Program-made: the position numbers and the translations under genes
NCBI RefSeq assembly: GCF_024499015.1
Contig: NZ_CP098604.1
Location: forward strand, 3,782,001-3,846,000
Source of the DNA: Xanthomonas hortorum pv. pelargonii
GTDB taxonomy: Bacteria; Pseudomonadota; Gammaproteobacteria; Xanthomonadales; Xanthomonadaceae
Reading direction: 5' to 3'
DNA length: 64,000 bases
The notes under the pieces: model-generated
Databases searched by the model: none
Seen by the model: the letters and a program-made list of their open reading frames with translations, nothing else
What the model was told of the DNA's origin: nothing
Part shown: one piece after another, positions 17,165 through 26,736 of the stretch
Layout: each line of letters opens with the position of its first letter
Position numbering within the stretch: the first letter of the stretch is position 1

Positions 17165-18232
17165 ATGAAACAGGCAATTAGAAAGAGTATTAGACAGGCA
17201 GTGAAGCAAGGAAGCGAGGCGTATGTGCAGTCACTTTGTGAGGCTCAAGGCGATAGCGATGCTGCGGCACGCTATGCCATTGATGTGGCGATCACGAGCG
17301 GCAAAGAAAGCTTGGTTGATCAACTGGTGCCGCTATTGTCGAAGTCTTTTGCGGTCTATCCGCTTGATGTGGCTGTCAAGGCGGGTTCGGTGCGGGCAGT
17401 TGAGCAGCTCATGGCGTTTTGCGACGCAGAGGATGACGAGGCATTGGTGCTTGCTGCCAGGCACGGGCACACGGAGTGCGTCAAACGCCTGCTCAAAGAA
17501 TGCAATCCCCTTCAAAGCGACTCTCAGGCGTTGTATGAAGCCGCGCTCCATGGCCACGCAGGTGTTGTCTTTCAGTTGGTCATTTTCTCAGACGCCAAGG
17601 CCCAGGACAGCCGGGCGCTGATTGCCGCTTGTCGGGAAGGCCACTTGGATGTGGTCAAGCATTTGTTGCCGTTCTCATCGAAGATCCAATGTGCGCTGCA
17701 TGGCTTTGCGGCGGCGGCCGAGAACAATCATGCCGAGGTCGTTGAGTTCTTGATCGAAGCCGGTCTTCCCGATCCCGAGGACACCTACGCATTAGGACTT
17801 AACGTCGCTGCTGCCAAAGGACATGCAACGTTGGTGGGGAGTCTGCTTTGGGCGATCGTCAGAACAGGCCATGCGCCACGCGACTTTGGCGAGAAAGCAC
17901 TGTTCGCTGCAGCGACGAAGGGCGATGCAGGAATGGTCAAGTCACTCTTGGAGTTCGCCCATAAGACCGCTTATCCGGAGGCCGGCTTGTTTGCTGCACT
18001 CCAAAATGGCCATGATCAAGTGGCGGATGTTCTGGTTCGCCGAGTGAACTTAGATCACGTGCGTGAATTGATCTCGGACGAAGAGATCGAAGAAAAGCTA
18101 GACAATTTGATCGCCAAAGTTGAGGCTACGAAGCAGCACAGAGAGCTTCAATCCAACGAGCGCCAGAGAGTTGCGCAGAGCAATACGCCAAATTCAATGG
18201 AAAAGCGTCCATCTCGCGGTGCTCGCCTGTGA
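17165..18232 (+). CDS. Ankyrin-repeat protein
   Basis: This 355-residue protein is built from ankyrin-type helix-turn-helix units of about 30-33 residues. Examples are EALVLAARHGHTECVKRLLKE, SRALIAACREGHLDVVKHLL, GFAAAAENNHAEVVEFLIEAG and ALFAAATKGDAGMVKSLLEFA. About nine units cover residues 20-305, followed by a charged coiled tail. Ankyrin proteins bind other proteins, and the partner here is unknown. The ATG at 17165 has GGAGACGAA upstream. No signal peptide is visible, so it is probably cytoplasmic. Confidence 0.85.
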   Translation: MKQAIRKSIRQAVKQGSEAYVQSLCEAQGDSDAAARYAIDVAITSGKESLVDQLVPLLSKSFAVYPLDVAVKAGSVRAVEQLMAFCDAEDDEALVLAARHGHTECVKRLLKECNPLQSDSQALYEAALHGHAGVVFQLVIFSDAKAQDSRALIAACREGHLDVVKHLLPFSSKIQCALHGFAAAAENNHAEVVEFLIEAGLPDPEDTYALGLNVAAAKGHATLVGSLLWAIVRTGHAPRDFGEKALFAAATKGDAGMVKSLLEFAHKTAYPEAGLFAALQNGHDQVADVLVRRVNLDHVRELISDEEIEEKLDNLIAKVEATKQHRELQSNERQRVAQSNTPNSMEKRPSRGARL

Positions 18233-18477
18233 GTGGTGCTGGCCGATGGATTGGGTGTTTTGAAAAACTTCGAAATTCCGTAGGGCTTTTCGTTGGCTTC
18301 CGCGAAGCTATAATCCTGATGTGGTTGAGTTCTGTGCCTTAGACAGCAATACGCTCAACACTGCTGGCTTCCCGGGCGCCACCTTGGGAACTAGTAATTT
18401 AAGATGACTACCCACCATCGGTTGCTGCGCCCAAAGGGCCGCTATGCTTCATAGACAAGCGTAAAATGTCTTGCAAA

Positions 18478-19404
18478 CTAGCCCTCGCCGATGTGCCAGT
18501 CGTGAAGAGCCAACATATCGCTCTGGATGTCAATGTTTTTTGCGCGTAATGCAATGGTGATCGCAGGAATTACGTGCCATGTGATCATTTCGCTAGGCAG
18601 ATCGATCGCTGCGCGCCAATGAGAACCCATAGCTAAATCCCGCATAGAGGAAAAATCCAAGTGATTTAGCATCGCAGAAATCTCTTCGGAATTTAGATAA
18701 ATTCCTGAAAATACCTCAGGCTCCTCGGTTCGCCACACATCTATCTTCTTCCCAGAATGGCGATCGTTAGGGTCAAGGCTTGCAAGTTTTATGAATTTTC
18801 CGATTGCCAAATTCCAATCTTGAGTCGTGCTTAAAAAGTAACGCCATGCGTCTTGGGCAAGAGGAGAGGTGAGAAACGTAAGCCTTTCTTCAAGCTCTTT
18901 GGCTAGCTTTATCCGCGACTGTTCGTATCGGGCAAGGAGAAGTTGATCATTGGCCGCTACGCTAACCACCGTTTTTTCCAAGTTCACCTTGAATTGAACA
19001 GCCTTTTGTTCAATCGCGTGGAGCGCAATGCGCGTGGCCAAAGCCTCCTGATCACTTGGTGTGCCAGTAAATTTGTTCAGTTCGCCCAGTGTTATGGTTT
19101 CAATTGCTGATGGCGCTTGTGAAACAGGGGTTGCGCCATTAGCTCTGATGTGAATTAGAAGGTCATTTAAGTCATCCAGCCGTTTCATTAAATTTTGATG
19201 CGACTCCCTAAGGAAAGCTTTTGTGCTTGAAGCGGTCATTTGGTTTGATTCGAGCAGGGCAATCACATCATCATGCCTTTGCGTAGCAAGCCAGGATTTG
19301 AACTCTTCGATATCTGCGTCGCGAGAAGATTTGCGCTGCGCTACGAAGTCGGAAGCAAGCGAGACGATGGTGGCTAAGCCTGACGCTGCAGCGATCGGAT
19401 CCAT
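18478..19404 (-). CDS. Hypothetical protein, helical
   Basis: This 308-residue protein starts MDPIAAASGLATIVSLASDF, a hydrophobic amphipathic helix like those at the N-termini of some NTPase-associated defence proteins, and continues with acidic coiled segments (HDDVIALLESNQMTAS, HQNLMKRLDDLNDLLIHI). No catalytic motif was recognised. The start is supported by AGAGGTT upstream. It is transcribed leftward, about 145 bases downstream of the DUF4365 gene, and may be co-transcribed with it. Confidence 0.5.
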   Translation of the reverse strand: MDPIAAASGLATIVSLASDFVAQRKSSRDADIEEFKSWLATQRHDDVIALLESNQMTASSTKAFLRESHQNLMKRLDDLNDLLIHIRANGATPVSQAPSAIETITLGELNKFTGTPSDQEALATRIALHAIEQKAVQFKVNLEKTVVSVAANDQLLLARYEQSRIKLAKELEERLTFLTSPLAQDAWRYFLSTTQDWNLAIGKFIKLASLDPNDRHSGKKIDVWRTEEPEVFSGIYLNSEEISAMLNHLDFSSMRDLAMGSHWRAAIDLPSEMITWHVIPAITIALRAKNIDIQSDMLALHDWHIGEG

Positions 19405-19548
19405 GATAACCTCTTGTCGGTTGCAAGCTGGGATTTATAAATAATAGATTTAAAGTAGCGCAGGTTAGAACGAGATTTGGTCACCTTTACTGTTCTTCCG
19501 TTGATCGCACGTTGAAAGTATGACCAAATTCACGGCTGTTCAAAGTCA

Positions 19549-21129
19549 TCAGAATGGCATCTTCCGAATTTTGTTCTCTAAGTCTGTGGAGCGTGGAGCG
19601 GTGGTGTGGTCGTCGTGCGAAAGAATACCGAGGTGCTTTCCTTCCTTTGTGAGCTTGTGCATCGGCGATCCATCCAGCGTCGCTACCTTGAAATCGGGAA
19701 GTTCGATCTTGACGGGAAGCTCGGCAAGAAGCAGTTCGCTAATCTCAATTCGAAGCGTCGTTTGAACTAAGATTTCGTAATCTTTGGCTTCAACCGGTGC
19801 CTTGGCTTCAAACTCAAGTGTTCCCATAACAACTGGTAGCGTCTCGCCCTTCAAGAGTGCATAAGCAAGGTTGATATCTGCCATTTCGCTCGGTGTGATG
19901 TCATAGCCAGGCGGCAATTGGAAAGAAGATTGGACGGCGTCGGCCACAAGGTGGAGCCTCCCAAACGTTCGGGCGGTATTTATCAGTGATTGGAGCTCCG
20001 GCGCCGTGGCAAGCGTAATGGGAAGAACGTGGTGCGCACCTTCGAAACTAAATTCAATCCTTGCACACTGCTTGATCTCCACTGACGTCGCCCATGACTC
20101 CCAATCGCGAAGCGCGGTGAGATCCCGCATGGGAACCGATGACAATCTCACATCACTCCAATCGATGTGCCAATCTACTTTTCCCCTCATGGCACCTTGT
20201 TGATGGAAGTCGGCAGACATCTCCATGAGGCGATCTGGATGACATGCCACCACCGACGCGCCTTCCTGCCCAATGAAGAGTTCAGCGGGAAGCGTAACGG
20301 TTGGCGAAGATACAGTGTGACGTTCACCCGCATGCAGGCGAATGAATCCTGTGCGGCGTCGAGTTGGTTCGATGGATATCGTTCCACCGGACCGGGAATC
20401 TAAGCCGAGAGTGGAGAGAAGGAGAGACCCCATCGAGCGTACATCTTCTACCTGGATCTCAGCAGGCTTACCTAGCCTAATGGCGTCAGACAAAGCTTTT
20501 AAGTTAGCCTCGCCAGCAGCAGCTTCAAATTGAATGCGGGCTTTGGAATTGTCTACAGTAGCCCGCACAGTGAAGCACTCACGCCCATCGACGAGCCCAA
20601 CGTCAACCTCAAGGCTAGGATCAAGAGAGTTAAGGTAGACGCGACGATCTTCCGCAAGTTCAGCTAATGCATGAGGCCGCTGTGCAACTGGCGTTAGACT
20701 TGCTTGGAGGAAGTGTTCGAAGCTCTCGCGTTCGTTGAGTTTTTGATTGAGGTCCATCCGCACACCCGCATTGCCCGAGCCGCTCAGTCGACCTGGATTG
20801 GCTTTGGCCCACGCCTGCGCGTGAACCCAATAGAGCTCCCCATTACCGGTGCGCCTGACGATAACAACGGTCTGTGGATCTTCCGCATAGTGACGAAGAC
20901 GGTTCTTAGCAACCGGTGCTGTAACGCTACGCTTCTTACCAACTTTCGCCTCGCCCTTGACTTGGACCGAAAATCGAGCGCCCTTGTAAAGAGCGCGATC
21001 AGGCATAACGAGAAGGTCGTAGCCATCATCAATGTGGTCCGTGCCAACCACCCATCCCCAGCTGTTGAAGAGCTGCTCAACCTCGAGTTCAGCGGCTCGT
21101 CCTGTAATTTGATTGGCTGAAAGGCTCAA
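19549..21129 (-). CDS. DUF4365-domain (PD-(D/E)XK nuclease-like) protein
   Basis: This 526-residue protein has an N-terminal DUF4365 domain (residues about 8-140) with the nuclease-like signature GRAAELEVEQLF (Glu), DDGYDLLVM (Asp) and FSVQVKGEA (Gln-x-Lys). This spacing is typical of the restriction-endonuclease-like fold. The remaining 380 residues are beta-rich and contain no motif I recognise. They may sense or bind a partner. DUF4365 occurs in many defence-island proteins. It reads leftward toward the 308-residue hypothetical gene. The start ATG has GGAGGTAATG-type upstream sequence. Confidence 0.7.
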   Translation of the reverse strand: MSLSANQITGRAAELEVEQLFNSWGWVVGTDHIDDGYDLLVMPDRALYKGARFSVQVKGEAKVGKKRSVTAPVAKNRLRHYAEDPQTVVIVRRTGNGELYWVHAQAWAKANPGRLSGSGNAGVRMDLNQKLNERESFEHFLQASLTPVAQRPHALAELAEDRRVYLNSLDPSLEVDVGLVDGRECFTVRATVDNSKARIQFEAAAGEANLKALSDAIRLGKPAEIQVEDVRSMGSLLLSTLGLDSRSGGTISIEPTRRRTGFIRLHAGERHTVSSPTVTLPAELFIGQEGASVVACHPDRLMEMSADFHQQGAMRGKVDWHIDWSDVRLSSVPMRDLTALRDWESWATSVEIKQCARIEFSFEGAHHVLPITLATAPELQSLINTARTFGRLHLVADAVQSSFQLPPGYDITPSEMADINLAYALLKGETLPVVMGTLEFEAKAPVEAKDYEILVQTTLRIEISELLLAELPVKIELPDFKVATLDGSPMHKLTKEGKHLGILSHDDHTTAPRSTDLENKIRKMPF

Positions 21130-21331
21130 AGCATTACCTCCTTATGAACATGGACGGCTCCGTGCCAATGCGGCGAGGCAATGGGAGATGATTCCTCAGA
21201 CGGATGGATGGTTGACCACCCTTTGCCAAGATTCTTTTCGAACAGAAAATTTACCACTTCGTAGCGCTAGTAGGTAAGCAGATGCTGTCGAAATACGCCT
21301 GGATGTCACTAGCTTCCTCACGCCGCTGCTC

Positions 21332-22063
21332 CTAAAGACCTACTCTTCGTATTTCCCAATCGCCACGTGATAGGGTTCGGACCTGATGGAGGTCAGTGTC
21401 GTAGATGGCGATCAGGTCAGAGCTGCTGGCAATGATGTGGCCTCGGATCTTTCGTTTACCCTTTTCCCAGAGTTCTGAATCGCCTCGCGATACAGGACCA
21501 AGGAGTCGGCTCTTTTCTGTAATTGCCTCATCTTTGCCAGCATGCTCGCCGAGCAACCCTGGCGGGATCGCTACGAACAAACCAACGAAGAAAAGGGTCA
21601 GTGCCAGGTAAATTCCTGAAGCGGCTATACCTCCGGACGAAAGAAAGAGCATGATCCTTGGATGTCGCCGGCCGAATTGCTCAATTAGACCTTGGTTGAC
21701 TGGTAGGTCGGGTAGTCTGTAGATCCAGACTGCCAACCAAACCACGAAAAGAGCGATTGCCACGGATATCCAGGGAAAGGATCGGATCATCCCAAGCCCT
21801 TGCAGCACGATGGCGTAGTAGCCGCGAACAACCTTCCAGTCGGCCGATTGGGGAAATAGGTCGGCTTGAACGCCCCAGGCTTTGAGATAGCTGGTGTAGG
21901 CGACATGTCCGCATCCGTGAAGCACGATTCCAGCCAGCGTTGTCATGGCAGCGAGGCTGCCGACGAAACGAGTGATGGACCACGATTGCTTAGATAGCAA
22001 CTTGCCTTGCTCTTCTTGTCGCGGGATACGACGCTTTGATCGGACAATCTGGATATGGCGCAT
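21332..22063 (-). CDS. Membrane protein, last gene of the TerB-BrxD-helicase operon
   Basis: This 243-residue protein has a basic N-terminus, three hydrophobic segments (near residues 35-55, 95-115 and 140-165 from ATG 22063) and a hydrophilic C-terminal domain that ends in beta-like strands (DLIAIYDTDLHQVRTLSRGDWEIRRV). Its ATG lies 15 bases beyond the helicase stop codon, so it is translated from the same transcript. I do not recognise the family. The C-terminal domain is probably cytoplasmic. It may anchor the system at the membrane, matching the membrane-anchored TerB protein at the other end of the operon. Confidence 0.6.
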   Translation of the reverse strand: MRHIQIVRSKRRIPRQEEQGKLLSKQSWSITRFVGSLAAMTTLAGIVLHGCGHVAYTSYLKAWGVQADLFPQSADWKVVRGYYAIVLQGLGMIRSFPWISVAIALFVVWLAVWIYRLPDLPVNQGLIEQFGRRHPRIMLFLSSGGIAASGIYLALTLFFVGLFVAIPPGLLGEHAGKDEAITEKSRLLGPVSRGDSELWEKGKRKIRGHIIASSSDLIAIYDTDLHQVRTLSRGDWEIRRVGL

Positions 22064-22077
22064 GGTTCTCGTAGTCG

Positions 22078-24276
22078 TCAATTGCTGGACAAGAAGGTTT
22101 TCCGTAGCCAATCCATTGCTTCATCGAGATCGAGGTTCGAGCTGGCATAGGACACTTGAAGCAAGTGAGGCGAAAGCAGACTGTCCCATTTTTGGCTGGC
22201 CAGATTTTTCGCGCCTGCCAATAGCACTTCAATGGATGGGGTTGGTGCAGCGGCAATCGCCTTGAGCGCTGTCTCGATGTTCTCAAGGGCATTCGGACCC
22301 CGCGTGATCTCGACCCCCAGTCGGCTACCCTGAGCCTTGAAGTTCCTGGCATTGAGCAAGCAAGCGATTGCATCGTTGGCCGCGTCGCCCAGCCAAGTGA
22401 GAAGCAGGATGTCGCTTCCCCTATCCAGAAAGAGTTGATCATCCAAGCTGTGTTGCTGGTAGCTGGTCCGTCCTTCGTCGATGAAGCGCTGCGCACACGC
22501 ATCCACAAACGTCGGCGTCAGTGTTCCCTTATAGATCGCTCGCATGGTTTGACGCACTTTGGTATGCACGCGTCCGCCGCCGCCGCTGAACAACGGTGGC
22601 GCGCCACTCTTGGTGGCAGACACGTAGATCGTCTTCTGGCCTTCGTCGATTTGCTCGACCATCCAGGTGCGCCCGCCAAACAAGATACGCTGGCCGGTCG
22701 TGAGCATCTGGGAAATGGGCAGGGTGCCAAGCGGTTTGCCAGCAGCGACAATCCGGAATTCCTCGTCGACCGTGAACGCTGCATAGAACGAGTAGTGGTT
22801 GACGATCCGGTCGCCGACAGGTCCGTGCAACAAGAGCCCGGATCCATCTTGGATCAAGATGTCTTGCTGCCCCAAATGGCGCAGCAGCTCGACAAACGCA
22901 TCACGAGACACTTGATTGAAAGGGGCATTGGGGGCGCACAGCAACTGGAATGCCTGAGGTGCAGTCAGGCCGCCATACTGCGCAATGGCGGAAAGGAGCT
23001 GCTGGATGAAGGTGGAAAGATGCGCACCTTTGACCACAGGCGGCTCATACCATTTTTCGGTGAGCAGCATGACCACGGCCAAAGTCTGGAAGGTGTCGAG
23101 CCTCAGGCGTGTTCGAAGATCCGCTTGCGAGTCGATGGCGTCTTCAATCACATAGCCGCGCAGGATCGCAGCTTCACCTTTGCGTCTTCCGGATCTGCCC
23201 ATGCGTTGACGAAGACTGGCAACGGTAGGGGGCGTGCCAATCTGGGCAACGCTCTTGACCGCGCCGATATCGATGCCGAGTTCCAATGTGTTGGTGCAAA
23301 CGGCAGTTGCTGGCTGATCCTTTTGTTTGAGCGCAGCCTCAGTGTCGTAGCGAATTTCTTTGGAAAGACTGCCATGGTGCGGCCAGAACTCACGCGACAC
23401 GCCGCCTTTCTCGCAAAGCTCATTGAGCAGGTGGGTATAGCGCTCGACCTCACGGCGGCTGTTGGGAAAGACCAGGTTGTTGCTACCGCGAAGGATTTTG
23501 AACAAATGCTCGGCCACAGCCAATGGTGCTAGTTCTTGCTTCTCCTTCTTGTCATCAGCTTCGCCCTTTTGAGGAACAGGTTCTTCAAAGCCTTTGATGA
23601 TAAGGAGAAGTTCTGACGCATCGGAAGGGGCGTCTACAATCGCGGCGGTGCCCGCTGGACGCAGAAAGCGCGCCGCAGCCTGCATGTCACCCAATGTTGC
23701 CGATAGCCCAATGCGAGGCACTTTACGACCAACGATGGTATCGATCCTGTGTAGCAAGGATTGAAGTTGTTTGCCGCGCTCGCTGCCGATGAAGGCATGC
23801 AGCTCGTCGATCACAAAGTAAGCCAGGTGCTTGAAGATGCCGGCAACCGAGGTGCCTCGGTTGCACAGCATTGCTTCCAGAGACTCTGGTGTGATCAGAA
23901 CGACGCCATGTGGTTTCTTGAAAAAGCGTTGTTTGCTTGTGCTGCTGATGTCGCCATGCCACGGCCACACCGGAATGTCGAGGTCTTCGCACAGTCGCTC
24001 CAATCGACCGAATTGATCATTGATCAGGGCTTTCAAAGGACTGATGTAAACAATTAAACCCGCTGGGGTCTGCTGTTCAAGATAAGTCAACGCCGGCAGG
24101 AAAGCTGCTTCCGTCTTGCCCGAGGCGGTGCTGGCGGCAACGATCACATCTTGATCGGCAGGCAGGATCAGTGGGATGGCCATTTCCTGCACATCCCGCA
24201 AGGCTTCCCATTGCTCCGCCCACAGATAGCGCTGGATGCCCGGCGATAGAAGAGAAAAGGCATTCGACAGGCTCAT
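22078..24276 (-). CDS. Lhr-like DEAD/DEAH helicase (BrxHI-like)
   Basis: This 732-residue superfamily 2 helicase has motif I ASTASGKTEAA (near 48-58), Ia ISPLKALINDQ, motif II VIDELHAF, motif III SATLG and motif VI QRMGRSGRR. A C-terminal region with winged-helix and Lhr-core features follows. Length and order suit the Lhr-like helicases paired with BrxD ATPases in some BREX systems. The start is 3 bases after the BrxD-like stop codon, so the two are translationally linked. It probably translocates on nucleic acid as the motor of a defence complex. No BrxX methylase or PglZ is present, so this is not classical BREX. Confidence 0.85.
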   Translation of the reverse strand: MSLSNAFSLLSPGIQRYLWAEQWEALRDVQEMAIPLILPADQDVIVAASTASGKTEAAFLPALTYLEQQTPAGLIVYISPLKALINDQFGRLERLCEDLDIPVWPWHGDISSTSKQRFFKKPHGVVLITPESLEAMLCNRGTSVAGIFKHLAYFVIDELHAFIGSERGKQLQSLLHRIDTIVGRKVPRIGLSATLGDMQAAARFLRPAGTAAIVDAPSDASELLLIIKGFEEPVPQKGEADDKKEKQELAPLAVAEHLFKILRGSNNLVFPNSRREVERYTHLLNELCEKGGVSREFWPHHGSLSKEIRYDTEAALKQKDQPATAVCTNTLELGIDIGAVKSVAQIGTPPTVASLRQRMGRSGRRKGEAAILRGYVIEDAIDSQADLRTRLRLDTFQTLAVVMLLTEKWYEPPVVKGAHLSTFIQQLLSAIAQYGGLTAPQAFQLLCAPNAPFNQVSRDAFVELLRHLGQQDILIQDGSGLLLHGPVGDRIVNHYSFYAAFTVDEEFRIVAAGKPLGTLPISQMLTTGQRILFGGRTWMVEQIDEGQKTIYVSATKSGAPPLFSGGGGRVHTKVRQTMRAIYKGTLTPTFVDACAQRFIDEGRTSYQQHSLDDQLFLDRGSDILLLTWLGDAANDAIACLLNARNFKAQGSRLGVEITRGPNALENIETALKAIAAAPTPSIEVLLAGAKNLASQKWDSLLSPHLLQVSYASSNLDLDEAMDWLRKTFLSSN

Positions 24277-24881
24277 GGATTAAAGCTTGAACGAAGCCAA
24301 TTTGTCATCCGCTTGAACCGTTAGATCTTCGTCGCCGCCGTGGTCTTCCTTGACTTCAACCTCGCCGATCAAGGTTTGCCAAGCCGTGCCAGGGTTTTGC
24401 TCCAAGACGGCCAAAAGATTGATAAACGCCGTGATCGTGGTGCGAGGCGTGCGGAAGAAACTGTCACCAATCCGATTGGCGCAGTGCTCCATGAATTGCG
24501 AGACGGCCTCATCAGGCAGCAGATAATTATCTGCATCGCCACCCGCGTAGACGTGTCGAATTTTGGTCAAGAGCACGTAGAAGTCTTCCGCAGTGAGGCT
24601 CGAAAGTCGCACCACAGGTCCGGAGAAGTCGACCAGCCCTTCCTTGGCAAAGGTGTTTTGGGCCAAGCGACTTTGAAGCGCTTGGTAGCTGTAAACACCG
24701 CGCCGTGGATCCATCAAGAATTCAGGCGTGCCACCCAACACGAAGCCAAGACCCACTGCCGTGCCTTGGAAGGAGTCATTGAGCATGCGCAGGATCTGCT
24801 CGTAGTTCGAGTTGCGCGCTTGGGCATTAGCAAGCTTATAGAGATTGACGAGCTCGTCCAGGCAAACCAGAAGGCCGCTAA

Positions 24882-26039
24882 GGAAGCTCTGAACAACGCA
24901 CCATAGATACGCGACACTACCCGCCTCATGTTGAGGAGTAATCCATGCAACTGACGTTCGGCGACGCTGAAGGCCTGGGCAAGCGCAAGCAGACCCGCCG
25001 GGAGATCTTCCTGGCCGAGATGGAGCAGGTCGTTCCGTGGCAGCACTTGCTCGGTCTGATCGCACCGCACTATCCGGTGTCGGGACGCCCTGGTCGACAG
25101 CCATACGCACTGGCGACGATGTTGCGGATTCATTTGCTGCAGCAGTGGTATGCGTTGAGCGATCCGGCGATGGAAGAAGCGTTGCACGAGATCCCGATCT
25201 TGCGGAGGTTTGCCCAGCTCGGTGGCTTGGACAACGTTCCGGACGAGACCACGATTTTGAACTTTCGGCGCCTGCTGGAGACCCATGGCCTTGCCGCGCG
25301 GATGCTGGACGCGGTCAACGCGCATCTGGCACGCAAGGGCCAGAGCCTGCGGTCGGGCACGATCGTCGATGCGACGCTGATCGCTGCACCCAGTTCGACC
25401 AAGAACGCCGATCACGCGCGCGACCCTGAAATGCATCAGACCAGGAAGGGCAATCAGTGGTATTTCGGGATGAAGGCGCACATCGGCGTGGATGAATTTT
25501 CCGGGCTGGTGCACCACGTCCATTGCACAGCCGCCAATGTCGCCGACGTCACGGTGACGCACGCATTACTGCATGGCAAAGAAGACAGCGTGTTCGGCGA
25601 CAGCGGCTACACCGGTGCGGACAAACGCGAAGAACTGCAGACCTGCAAGGCTGCATTTTTCATTGCCGCCAGGCCCTCGACGCTGCAAGCCATCGGCAAC
25701 AAACGCGAGCGTGCTCGGGAACAGCGTTGGGAACACTTCAAGGCCAGCGTGCGCGCGAAGGTGGAGCATCCGTTCCGGGTGATCAAGCGCCAGTTCGGTT
25801 ACACCAAGGTCCGCTATCGCGGCCTGGCCAAGAACACCGCACACGTGCTGACCTTGTTTGCGCTCTCCAATCTGTGGATGAAGCGAAAGCAGTTACTGCC
25901 TGCCATGGGGAGCGTGCGCCTGTAACCCGGGGAATTCCCATGGAAAGCGCCAGAAATGGCGAAAATCCTAAAATCCAAACGCGACTCTCCGGAACGATGC
26001 GACATTCCGCACTCTCAGGCCTCGTTGTTCAGACCTTCC
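24882..26039 (+). mobile_element. IS5-family element, copy 1 (intact)
   Basis: A 1158-bp element with terminal inverted repeats GGAAGCTCTGAACAACG / complement of CGTTGTTCAGACCTTCC. It is flanked by a 4-bp CTAA duplication (24878-24881 and 26040-26043), which fits the YTAR-type target of IS5 relatives. It carries one intact transposase gene and splits the BrxD-like ATPase gene. Confidence 0.9.
24945..25925 (+). CDS. IS5-family transposase
   Basis: This 326-residue DDE transposase has an N-terminal domain with RQPYALATMLRIHLLQQW, then catalytic Asp in GTIVDATLIAAPSSTKN, Asp in VFGDSGYTGADKREE and Glu in VEHPFRVIKRQFGY with the IS5 Y-(2)-R-(3)-E-(6)-K-like pattern. It ends at GSVRL. The ATG follows GAGGAG. 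It is complete and probably functional. The second copy at 33106 differs by a stop codon. This transposase type is widespread in Xanthomonas. Confidence 0.92.
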   Translation: MQLTFGDAEGLGKRKQTRREIFLAEMEQVVPWQHLLGLIAPHYPVSGRPGRQPYALATMLRIHLLQQWYALSDPAMEEALHEIPILRRFAQLGGLDNVPDETTILNFRRLLETHGLAARMLDAVNAHLARKGQSLRSGTIVDATLIAAPSSTKNADHARDPEMHQTRKGNQWYFGMKAHIGVDEFSGLVHHVHCTAANVADVTVTHALLHGKEDSVFGDSGYTGADKREELQTCKAAFFIAARPSTLQAIGNKRERAREQRWEHFKASVRAKVEHPFRVIKRQFGYTKVRYRGLAKNTAHVLTLFALSNLWMKRKQLLPAMGSVRL

Positions 26040-26736
26040 CTAAAGCCGGCCAGGCGCACAAAGCGCCCCATCAGCTTGAGCTGATCGTAGACCGAGGCAT
26101 CATCGACAATCGAGCGCACACCAAGCGCAGCTTTGGCGTCGGTCTTGGTGGAGAACTCGCCACGCAGCCAGCGAATGGCATCGGATTTGAGTTGCTCATT
26201 GCCTTGTTCGAAGCCCTTGCAATAAGCCGCAATGACCTCAGCGAAGTCATAGCCGTTAACGAGTTCCGTCAGCTGTTCAAGCTTGGCGCGGATGACTTGC
26301 TCGGTGGGAACATCCTTTGCTTTGGCTTCGGTCTTGGCGGTCGCGATGAATTTCTCAACGACCCCTGGCAGCGCGCCACCGTCCGGCTTGGTGCGCGTGG
26401 CCAAGTTGCGCATCAGCTCTGCGTAAAGCGAACGGGCCTGGCCACCGGAGGCATGCAAGCGCCGATCGGGATTGAGGTCAGCGCTGGCGACGACGAGCTT
26501 GCGCTCCATGGCAATGGCGCGCACCAGATTGAGGAAGAAGGTCTTGCCAGCACCGTATTCGCCAACGACCAGTCGGAACGAGGAGCCGCCATCGGCCAGG
26601 CGATCGATGTCGCTAACCAGCGTTTCGACTTCGCGAATGCGCCCAACCTGGATCAGGTGCTGACCCGCACGAGGCACGACACCTGCACGCAATGACTGGA
26701 TGACCGCATCACGATCCTTGGCACGAATAGGGTTGC

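Noticed and set aside
22435..23532. 365-codon frame antisense to the helicase
   Set aside because: It is opposite conserved helicase motifs and its composition is that of reverse-complemented codons.
25523..26695. 390-codon frame across the IS5 end and the BrxD-like N-terminal part
   Set aside because: It crosses the IS boundary and is out of frame with the transposase and antisense to the ATPase.
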